Assembly: GCA_002633005.1 (NCBI GenBank)
Contig: NMRA01000178.1
Span: 668,197-732,196, forward strand
DNA length: 64,000 bases
Direction: 5' to 3'
From: Phoronis australis
Lineage: Eukaryota; Phoronida; Phoronidae
Part shown: in pieces, positions 12,669-22,048 of the stretch
Position numbering within the stretch: the stretch's first letter is position 1
Layout of the letters: every line of letters starts with the position of its first letter
Made by a program: the position numbers and the translations under genes
Notes under the pieces: model-generated
What the model saw: only the letters and a program-made list of their open reading frames with translations
What the model was told of the DNA's origin: nothing
The model's database searches: none

Positions 12669-12857
12669 TGGAATACCCGCATGCAGCCCAGACTTGAACC
12701 CTATCGAACACCTGCGGGACCAACTCGGACAGGCGCGAGTGACCAACACAACCACTGAGCGCTGATAAGGTGCTTCCTGACTGAGGAGTTGAATGCCATC
12801 ACACGGCAACGCGTCTCCAGGCTAGTAAAGAAAGTGTACAATATGGCTGCCGTGACT
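12669..12857 (+). mobile_element. Tc1/mariner transposase C-terminal relic
   Basis: The plus strand reads PACSPDLNPIEHLRDQLGQ, the conserved block around the last catalytic acidic residue of Tc1-type transposases (SPDLNPIEH.WD), then hits a TGA. After a frame change it resumes as EELNAITRQRVSRLVKKVY, which matches the usual C-terminal helix in position and character. At least one stop and one frameshift show it is dead. I could not find inverted terminal repeats or the N-terminal DNA-binding part. Confidence 0.75.
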
Positions 12858-13354
12858 TCGAATGTTTCCTCAACCAGATACTGAGAAGACTATCACTACA
12901 GTCTATGAGTCAGTTTTTCAATGAATAATTAGTGTTTAAGTGTTGCAAATTGTCATAAGTTCTTATTACCACGGAACCAGCTGCGTAATTGCCATTGAAA
13001 AAGCTTAATGTTCAAATTTGAAATTACATTTAGCTGCAGCTGAATTTGCGACAGTCACTTCTTAAAAGACCAAGCGCCCTCTTTGGAAACAAAGTTACTA
13101 AGCACAATAAATATTTATTCAGGAAATGTGATATCAATGGAAAGGGCAATGTCTGGGCTTTTTTGGTATGCAAAATGATTTGATTAAACCAAAAATGATA
13201 AGACACGTGCGAGTGAACATAAATTTCCAAATTTTTATTGAAGTGTGTATATTATAAAGTCAAACGCATGAGCCATGACATTCTCGATAACAAAATTACA
13301 GACGTTTGTTTTGAGTTTGTACAAAATATCAAAAATAATTTCTTTTTCGAGTAG

Positions 13355-13541
13355 AAAGACCAGACTCGGAGCCCAGTCAGACCCCGCGCAGCCCAGGTCC
13401 AACTATGGACTCATCAAGTGGTCTGTCGAGGCCGATGTCGAGTCAGCAAGCCAGCTGCGTGAGGACTAGCGTCGAAAGGCAAATTTGTACCGTGGCGTCA
13501 ACCAAGTTTTTCAGCCGTAAGCAGTGTTCTCGTGAGAATTA
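13355..13541 (+). other. Possible isolated Ser/Pro-rich exon
   Basis: A GC-richer patch follows a pyrimidine tract with an acceptor-like tttttcgagtag. One plus frame reads ERPDSEPSQTPRSPGPTMDS and continues Ser-rich to a TAA near 13.54 kb. The base composition differs from the AT-rich surroundings. No partner exon was found, so this may be a lone terminal exon or chance. Confidence 0.2.
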
Positions 13542-14096
13542 AAGTTGAGCTATTGTAACGCAGAGTCTGGCCAGATTTCGTAAAGCTCGGCTTTTAAGCA
13601 GTCCGGCGGAAGAACTTAATTTAATTATGTCCTCGTTTTTTCCTTCATTGTTTAACAAGCTGAAACCGCTTTAAAGCAGTGTATTATTGACGATTGATAT
13701 GACAACCAAGCGTGATAGCCCACCACGGTCAAAAACTTGGCGAGAACGCTGAGGACTTATTTCTTTCCAATCACAGGTTGAAACCACTTTTGAACTGAGT
13801 GAGAAACAAGTTGATGCGTTAAGTGGATGAAACAAAAAATATGGTTTCTTTCGTGGAAAATGAGTTTGTAAAAGCTTACAACGAGTCGACAGTTTGCACC
13901 TATACAACACCAGTAACATGATTATCGTTTTATTGCTTATAAGGACAAGGTTGCGCTCATTTATTGAAAAGGACACATTTGTTTGTGTCCACAGAACAAA
14001 TTTCGTTTCATCATGTGTCTCCGTTCGCTTTCCTGCAAGCGACTTTGAAGATCGCTCATAACATCCTCAGCCAAGCTCAAGAAAACGCCCTGCATC

Positions 14097-14465
14097 ATGT
14101 TGCGCGTGTCTCTTTTCTCGGGATTACAACAATGGTTGCTTTCGTCTGTACGGGTTGTGTTAAAGATCGGCGTTAGAGACGAAAGCAAAGATTGGTTACC
14201 ACAACAATTGACCCACTGTCGTTTACAGGTGTACGTTGGAACTCCTCCATGCGGCCACAGAATGAAGTTTGAGAGAACTAGTTCTGGTTGCCCTTTCACA
14301 TATTTGCTGTTTTCTGGAAAATATGCACCGGAAATGTCAGACAACGACCAACTGTTGATTGATTTGATTCAGACTGACTTAGTGTCGTCCGGTCATTTTT
14401 ATCCCCGAGCCTCCATCATTCCTCTTTATATCATGACAGCAAAGCCACATCCTACAATCGGCTGA
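14097..14465 (+). other. Weak coding candidate, unrecognised
   Basis: A plus frame is open for 122 codons. Its second half, after an acceptor-like gtcgtttacag| near 14.23 kb, has balanced codons and protein-like composition (VYVGTPPCGHRMKFERTSSG, later SDNDQLLIDLIQTDLVSSGH). The minus strand is also open over 13961-14344, so the strand is uncertain. No family is recognised. It may be an exon of an undetected gene or part of a mobile element. Confidence 0.25.
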
Positions 14466-15294
14466 ATTGCAAGAACAGGTAAAAACACAACAGTACATGC
14501 TTGTGTAGCTAATACTCTTACAAGTTTTGAATAATGGTCAACAATCCGTCTTCGTTTTATTAACGTCGTCAAAAATGTCTTGTTTGCTGTTGTAAATGTC
14601 TGTGTTTGCTCATTAAATAGCACAGTTTCGGCAAAGTCAAGGAAGTTCCATTAGAAGTCTTTTTCGTGCTCAATCGGTGAGAAAAGCAATATTCAGGGAT
14701 CAGCCCCAACGCGGAATCGACCTCACAACCTTAACTACTTCCAACGATCTACTGGCGGGTCTAAACCTCACTCGATAAATGCCAGAGAATTTTCAAAGCT
14801 TATAAAACTTCAGGTTGTCAATCCCATTTAACGGTAATCCGATTTTCGGCTGCGAAACCGAATAGTTATGTTCCTTTAATAAACCTGATATTTTTTTGAA
14901 TGGAAAAAGTTTGGAGAAAATGACGTGCACAGCACAGTCACACGTCTGCACGCGGGTATATACAAAGTCAAATGCGCTTTCCGTGTCTAGATTATTGTAA
15001 ATTGTTTTGGAAAGAGGCGCAGTGACGGCAGTGGGCCTATCTGAGTACGGAGAATGACTGATTGTGTAGTTAACTGAAACGCCGTTGTCAAATTAGCAAG
15101 ACGTGGCATAATGCTGAAGGTATTGTATCGTAATAATCAAACACTTGTTTTGCTCTTTGTATAGGTAGATAATAAAAGTGGTGGTTAATCGGACGATTAA
15201 AACGATCAGGAAATTTTAATGTGATATATTTTGATTTATGTATATTTCATTATATACCAGCACAGTCGTCTTTTACACTTTACGTTTTATCCCT

Positions 15295-18257
15295 TTATAT
15301 ATATTTGTACACCATCCGAGCCAATTCGCATCTTGCATTTTGTCTGAAATTGACATCCTCGGACAACTTGTTGGCAAGAAGATCACGTCCAAGAGACGCC
15401 AGTTCTTCCTCAGTTAGGACTCGCAGTCGATGCACATTGGTAGTCGCATTGTTATTACGCGTGGTGTTCCCGATAGTAGACGAGCTTGTTTGTGAACCAG
15501 AGTCCACCCAGTTTGAGAAGTTTCCAAACGAATTTCCGGTTTTGCTAATGCAAAAATTGTTGGAGGACGAAGGAATGGCACTGTAGTTACTCATGAAACC
15601 CGTTGGCCGTTCCTCGTCGTGCCAACGATTTTTCGGTCTACTTCTGTCCACACTCGATAACGCTGTGATAAACATTTAGAGTTACATTGTATGGCGGTTC
15701 AGTTTCCTTTTGGAAAGCATTAGTTTCACTGAAGAGGCCACTATCATTTTAAATGATCCACTGAATAAAATAAAAATATTACAATAAAACTGATAACAAT
15801 AAAAATTGGTAGTTTGAAGTCGGGTATTACTAGTGCCAAGTACATTATGATAATGTACACAAATCTTTGATGTTATTACGCAACACTGTCTCAAAAACTT
15901 TTGATTTTTTAATAAACCGCAAGCCGTTTCATGGTGAGTGCTAATCTACATAAATTGCCTCAATCTTTCCTGTGGACACTAAGTGTTCCAGCACCGCCAT
16001 AACTTATTGACCAATGAGACATTTAAAAATAAGTTCTAAAATTGAAAGGTTGTACAGGGCACCTGATAAAAGCTTCAACATTACCACCTGAATCAGTGGC
16101 GGATTTAGAGGCTGGACCATGGGGCAATGCCCNCCCCCCCCCCTACTAAAATTCTTCCTGTTTCCATTGACAGTTCGGGAGTGCAAATGTCTGACGGACA
16201 AAATCCTGGGTAATATTCTGCCCTGGCTCCCCTAACTCAAAATCCTGGATCCGCTCTTGTGAATGTTACGTGGCATTTTCTTCACAGACCAATAAATTGA
16301 GTCTGCGGCTCTTGAGCTCCATCTATTTAATACAAGAAAAGATGTTCTCCGAGAATTTAGTTGTAACGACGTTTGATCTTTAGGTAGAAAAATGAGTTCT
16401 ACCTTTGCTGGTATTCGAAACCAAAAATTTCGGTCGCCTAGTGTATACACCGCCCCTAAATCCCCTAAGACGCCCAACGAATACATTGTCGGAGTTGTCA
16501 CAAATACTCTCGCAGTGATGTTGTCCGCATCCGCGGTCGATGTCCTTCATCTTCATCACAACGGTGTGATTATTCCGAGATCGTGTGGCGCTTCTCAGTC
16601 TAGTGTAGTGCCTTGTAGGTGTGTAAGGTAAAACTCTTCCAGGAGGTGAGATAATCTGGCGCAAGCGATGGACGGTTCTACCACCTTTGGTCAACTCTTG
16701 ATAAGGGTCAAGTCCTTTTGTGAGAAGCCTGTGGAGTTCGATCCGTGGCGGCCGTGCTCGTCCTGGCCTCGACTTTGTCTTCTTCATTGAAAATTTCTTT
16801 AGTTTTTGACTCCATTTCCTTTTCCTTTTGTCATTCCTTGTTTTCTTTGCCTTTTCAATTTCACTCCTTTGTTTCAACTTAGCAGAATAATTTGAATTGC
16901 ATTCCTTGGAGCAAACTTTTAAATTCATTGTGGTTTTCTCTCCCACTGTGATACCAGCATTTTTTCAGATTAGAGTTGTTTTCTTTTACACCTTCGTTTT
17001 TGCATTTTAGTGGTTTTATTAACCTTTCGTGGACCTAATGTACATGTAGTGACAGGTCGAAGTGTGTTGACAGACTTCACAGTCGTGCCCCCAAAACTTG
17101 CAATCTGGCTATATTTCGTCAAACTTGGGTAACAAGCAAATACAACGATGGCATTGCGTCATATTATATCGTGCGCCGATAATGTATAGATATATTCCGA
17201 TTGTGCTTCTCGTTTTGTCATTTCATCCTTCAGAATTCAACCGTGCAGTGTTTTGCAGTTAACAACTCAGTCTTGACTGTCCACGATTTTTGGTGATTTA
17301 ATTTTACTTCATTTTCAGATGATTGTCGATAAACAACGACGTGACTACGCAACTCTTGACTCTTTTTCTTGTGCGAGCATAGCAGCACCAAGTACAGAGC
17401 CAACTGATTTGACTCTGTGAAAGTATATGTACAGTTATAAATATCATATGCTCACATTTATGTTCTCATTGTCGGAAACTAGCACTATCTTAACCCATAT
17501 TTCAATGAATTTCATTTTACTTTGGGTTACTTCAGGAGTAAATTATGTTTTTCTTACCGAACTTCCCTGTTCCCGTCTGGGAACTCAGTCACTGTTTTGT
17601 AGACAGAAACATGTGTGAGTTATTGTACAAAATCTTGGGTAGAGACCGTTAAATTTTAAATTAATCTGTTCACATGTATAGTGTACATTTTTGTCATATG
17701 CATGAACGTACACTATTACCTGCATTTGTCATGTTTTTCCTGGAAGTCCGCACGTGCCTGTCTTTTCTGTAAGTGTGTGTCTTCACTTGCGGCAACCTGA
17801 ATAGTTGTCGCAGCTTAGATTCTGGTGATCGGCGAGGCTGACGCCGGCGTCTCGGCGATAAAGATTTATTGAAGCGAACACAAGGCGACGGACCACGTAT
17901 GGGAAATTCTCTGTGCGGGCGTTGGTGCTTTCGCAAAATGAGCTTTTTGTAAACGTTTGATTCATCTTTGACATCCGACGTATCGTCTCCGCTGGTTGTT
18001 TGTGCATCTTTCTTCCTTTCTCTCTTTCTGTCGTCACTTACTCTCTTGTTTTTCCTTTTCTCGTCATTTTTACGGGCGTCGTTAACGTTAGTTTCTCTAC
18101 TTCTGTTAGTCTTTTTCGATTTTTTTGATTTGTGCTTACTCTTTCTGGAATAGATTTTGGACCTTTGACGATTTGCTTTGTTGCCAGATGACATACATTG
18201 TTTTGCCTGCTGTGTACTTCCTGAGTCACGTGACGACGAACCAGATGTCGGGACCAT
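15295..18257 (-). CDS. Gene B: basic Ser/Arg/Lys-rich protein, related in style to gene A
   Basis: I do not recognise the family. Three exons join in phase 1: about 18257-17720, 16945-16403 and 15662-15295. Donors are AATGCAG|gtaata and CAAAG|gtagaa; acceptors are ggtatcacag| and gtttatcacag|. If the first in-frame ATG at 18257 is used the product is 482 residues. Exon 1 is strongly basic (SKHKSKKSKKTNRSRET) with SPRRRRQPRRSPESKLR near its end, followed by THTYRKDRHVRTSRK. Exon 2 carries RLRQIISPPGR then YTPTRHYTRLRSATRS. The last exon is Asn/Ser-rich and ends in a helical segment, VLTEEELASLGRDLL. The 5' end is open: an upstream exon at 20860-20992 also ends in phase 1, and the frame above 18257 offers only an acceptor-like tttcagag|AC. 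The R-rich, P-containing, Y..RH motif also occurs in gene A. Confidence 0.65.
16094..16258. mobile_element. Short inverted-repeat element (gcggatYYag family) with poly-C centre
   Basis: The left end reads agtggcggatttagaggc and the right end ctcaaaatcctggatccgct, which are inverted copies of the same terminal motif. The centre is a C run broken by an N at 16133. A fuller copy lies at 44139-44226, where the two ends are ggggcggatccaggattttg and ctaaatcccccactg. It has no coding capacity, so a non-autonomous DNA transposon is the simplest reading. It lies in the gene B intron just downstream of exon 2. Confidence 0.55.
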
Positions 18258-18317
18258 GAAGGGGTCTCTGAAAGAGCCATGCTCACGGCATTTTTGAGAA
18301 CTCGATTTTACGACCAA

Positions 18318-20859
18318 TGTTAGTCACTCTTTACGTGAATGCTTTGTTTGCGTCAATATCATTGTTCCACCTCCCTGGTCCTTATAGATAAGAGCCATTC
18401 GATGAATGGCAGCGGTTATTTGCAGTTCGCAAAGATATCAAAGGTGTAATCCTTGATTTTGCCCTGGTTGGCTATTTCTGTGATCATAAGACGTGAAGCA
18501 TGGGGTCTCTAGCTCATTTTGCACTATAACTGGACATTTTAGACCCTGTCTTACTGCAATACTTAGCGATTGATATGCAGAGACACAACTGGTGTAGCCT
18601 GAAAGAAGAAGTTGGTCATGAGCCGAAGAAAGACACAGCGACGTTGTTGGCACAATATCAATATGTCGTCAAGGACTACGACTAACATCGCAGCACGACA
18701 GAGAAGCGAGGAATGGTGCAACAGCAAGTAAAAGGTGTGCAAAACGAAAGATAACTTCGTGAAAGCAGCAGGCATGTAACATCAGACCAATTGGCTCAAC
18801 TGGCAGGGAGACTGGCAGAGAATTCTTTGTAGGCCGGTACACTAAAGAGAAGTATTAGTTGGCCACGGGAGAGACTGGCAGACAAGTCTCAATTGGGCGG
18901 AAAACGGGTAGAGAAGTCTTATAGTTGTGCGCGAGACGGGCAGAAAAGTCTGCATTGGCCGAGAGACGACAACGACGTCTCAATTGGCCAGACGACGGGC
19001 AGAGAAGTCTCAGTTGCCCGGGAGAATGACAGAGAAGTTTCAGTTGGCCGTGAGACTGGCAGAGAAGTCTCAGTTGACTGCGAGACTTACTGAGAAGTCT
19101 CAGTTGGCCGGGAGACTGGAAGATAATCCTGAGTTGACCGGGAGACTGGCAGAGAACCCTGAGTTGGCCGGCAGACGGGAAAAGAAGCAGCTGCTAGTCC
19201 GAAAATCTTGTCAATTGGTAAACGCACAGATTTTACAATCATTTGGTGAACAGATGAAAACCAACTATACAAATTTTCTGCGTTTTGAACAAGTTTACCA
19301 ATTTACCTTTTCATAGCACTAGAAAGCTTCTGTTGCAAAATCACTGTAAAAGTGATTGTAGGCAAAAAACTAGATTTTTCCAGGTTGGTGTTTGAGGACA
19401 CAGATTTACGGGCGTACTAATCACGATAAGGATTCGTATACCATATTTTAAAAGCGATCTTCCATTGCTATTATCAAGTCCGTCAGGTGGCATGCGGCTT
19501 CTACACAGCTCCCATGATAATGCAGACTTGAGCCAATGCATATCAATGCAGCATCAAGACTATCAACGCGAACCCGCTGCATGGCCGCTCATCAGATCTG
19601 AACTCATCTAGTGCGTCGCAGATTCTTCACTACTAACCGGGACTGAAAATCGAAAACTTCGCGGCGCTACTCGTCGCAAACATTATTAAGCCTGGTCAGC
19701 ACGCCGGTTTGAGAATATTCATAAACGCTTTTCATGTCAATGCAATTTTTGTCACTTTTAAGGATAGCGTTTTTCGGCGCGTTTTCTTGCTGAGGGTCAT
19801 TTTTACCGTAAATTCGAAGAGTGTGTCTACAAATAAAATTCAGCTACACTCTAACAGATGCTTTAGTCTGAGGCCGTAAACATGATGTGAAAACTTGTGT
19901 CTGGTGATAGCCTGGTATTACATAAAAAACTGAAGTGAAATCTATTCTTCAACCTTAGCACCTGTTCATAGATGAGATAGCGCAACAGAAATTAATTCTT
20001 CGTGTCATATTTTTGAAACGGTGTTATGAAATCGATCCACAAGTTATCAAATATAATTCTTGTAGTCAATTAAATTGTGCGTTGGTTTATCAATTAGCAA
20101 GTCTCAGTTGATGTTTGTTTTTTCAATATACGTATCATGTGACGATTGAACCCACGTTTACAAGAAAAGTCTCAATCCAGTAAAAAACACCCTAGTGTTG
20201 AGTCCGTGTATATTACGTGGTCACACAGGAAATGTGAAAGTAGCCATTCCGCAACATACATGTACTAAGTAGAGGCGGATCTTTCGTGAAACAAGTGAAG
20301 GCGAAGTGACGCTGAAATATGGCTACGATCCGGGGCAAAGCTGGCCGAGGAGCGAACCACGGTGGCAGCAGGGTGGGGGGAAAGTGTTGCATTTGCTTGC
20401 TCCGGCCACAGCCCCCAACGCTAAAGAAAACCTCTCCACGCTTATGCATGTACTTATGTCATGTTGACCGTTCTCTCGTAGGACCATTTGAAAAGGTTTT
20501 CCCCGAAGTCATTCAGTGGGACGCAATTACCTTTCTTCGCCTTCGATCGTAACACCCTTGATATAACTTACCAGTTTAATCAAAAGTAGTGCTTTTCAAT
20601 CAAGCAACATTTTTGAAAAAGTTATGGAATTACATACATATAATTTTATGTTCATGGTGTATTAGCAAAAAACTAGCAACGAAACCTTCACGTTCATTGA
20701 TCTTGGTAAATGGAACAATATAGCGTACTTTAAAAAATGTTACTATGTTAGTGGTATATTTGATTGATTAGACTCATTTTACGAAATAAACTGCGTGGTG
20801 AAAACAAATAAAAGCATTTTTAAAAGGCAATAGTTGAGAATGAATGTAAGGATACTTAC
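18318..20859. other. Non-coding stretch (probable gene B 5' intron) with minisatellite
   Basis: No exon could be supported here. It contains the 30-bp minisatellite at 18.8-19.2 kb. If the 20860-20992 exon belongs to gene B, all of this is intron. Open frames across the minisatellite simply reflect its unit length of 30, a multiple of three. Confidence 0.5.
18795..19195. repeat. Minisatellite, unit about 30 bp
   Basis: Around 13 diverged copies of a unit like gagactggcagagaagtctc followed by agttggccgg run head to tail. Central copies are nearly exact 30-mers, while outer copies are degraded and some have gained or lost a few bases. Confidence 0.9.
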
Positions 20860-21187
20860 TTCTTCGGTTAATGTTGGCAACGTCACTGCCACGTTGCCGC
20901 TTTGAATCACCACCAGTAAGGTCAACTGACCATGCGCGAACCCGGCCTAAAAATCGGGGCTCGAATTTTTCAGAATGTGGACCTTTTGGCATGATTCATG
21001 GGGTACGTTCAGAACTATGGATTGTGCATTCGACGAATTTTGGTAGTTCCTGTCTTGTTAATGGACTTTTGTTTCGTTTTCTACGTTTTTTCGGAGTTTT
21101 TGTTTCTCTGAGGCGGATCTTTTTGCCCACTTTACCAAATGGGGAGGGCTCCATCGAGCCCTCCGAGCTCCCCCTAGGTGCGCGCAT
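20860..21187 (-). CDS. Candidate first exon of gene B, interrupted by an in-frame TGA
   Basis: From an ATG at 21187 the minus strand codes 63 residues with a basic core (KKRRKRNKSPLTRQELPKF) to a TGA at 20998-20996. The same frame then gives ATC and a new ATG at 20992, MPKGPHSEKFEPRFLGRVRA, and runs to a textbook donor, CGAAGAA|gtaagtat, at 20860, ending in phase 1 like every other gene B exon. Either the upstream part is a 63-codon uORF in the leader and translation starts at 20992, or the TGA is an error, a polymorphism or a readthrough codon. The next exon was not proven. The basic composition and phase favour gene B. Confidence 0.5.
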
Positions 21188-21369
21188 GCTTACTTACGCT
21201 TTAGTCTGATTTTATTAATTTGATTTTTTCTTGGTGTTTTATGACACCGTTATGCCAACATTTGAGCCTGTCGTAATTCTATATCTGACACGTATAAACG
21301 TTAACAGGAAACTACCGTGAAATATGTGGGGGAAAGAGGCTATAAGAACTGGTGGCGTGTCTGCTGGAT
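21188..21369. promoter_or_regulatory. Short divergent intergenic region, possible shared promoter
   Basis: About 180 bp separates the leftward candidate exon ending at 21187 from the rightward leader exon of gene C. A TATA-like tataagaa at 21341-21348 precedes the gene C leader. No other motif was recognised. That this is a shared promoter is inferred from spacing and direction only. Confidence 0.35.
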
Positions 21370-21412
21370 TTACACGTGTTCGCAGGTTGATAACTACCAG
21401 CAAGAAGTGAAC
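21370..21412 (+). other. Gene C 5' untranslated leader exon (3' end supported)
   Basis: A strong donor, GTGAAC|gtaagttt, ends an ATG-free segment that starts roughly 25 bases downstream of the TATA-like tataagaa. The intron would run to tttcctag| at 22048, directly before the gene C start codon. The 5' boundary is an estimate. Confidence 0.4.
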
Positions 21413-22048
21413 GTAAGTTTCAACAATTTCGCTGCATAAATAGCTTAAACTTGCAATTTTGTTCGATTTAACTCACTTTATCTTATTTCATTACGTATGC
21501 GCTTACGTTTACCAGAACGTATGTAACATGTAGTTTCTGTACGTAATGGGGTGGGCTCTTCTCTGATTATAATCTCACCGGCGTTCTCGCTTTCAATCTT
21601 CTTTTCTCACGAATGCAGATGCTCTTACGAACTAGATCCTTATGCTTTGCAGTTTGTTACTTTCAAAAACATCTTTTTGCTTACGAACTAGACTGTTACT
21701 CAGTAGCAACATACAGACAATTTGTCACATGACATGAAGCTCATGTTTACTCCCACACATCGTTGGCAAGCATAAAGAATCGTAGCTCGTGAGAAAGCAA
21801 ACGTGTTCGTAAAACAGAAACGTGGTACATGACAAAATTACAGCCCATGACAAAGATTGTTACTTGTGGCAAAAATGCCTGCAATACCATTAGTGGCCGA
21901 ACATTGTCTACACACGAGTTGGTTTTTTATATCATTACTGATTTGCAGAATTATTTTCATTTTTGTCAGAATCTTTACTCTGGTATTCTTTGTGAGACAT
22001 GGACAAGTTGTAAATAATTGTTTTTGTTTTCGTACGTTGGTTTCCTAG

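Larger units (their letters stand above)
11868..15294. other. Intergenic region between genes A and B
   Basis: This region holds one transposase relic (12.67-12.86 kb), two weak coding candidates (near 13.35 kb and 14.1-14.47 kb, listed separately) and a possible tRNA-derived element near 14.70-14.78 kb (GGTCGATTCC box on the minus strand). The promoter or missing 5' exons of gene A should lie here, but I could not place them: the DNA just upstream of the giant exon is purine-rich on the minus strand and lacks a good polypyrimidine tract. The remainder shows nothing I can name. Confidence 0.5.

Noticed and set aside
20319-20552. Short plus frame MATIRGKAGRGANHGG...
   Set aside because: It has no splice partners or domain and lies in what is probably intron; likely chance in a GC-richer patch.
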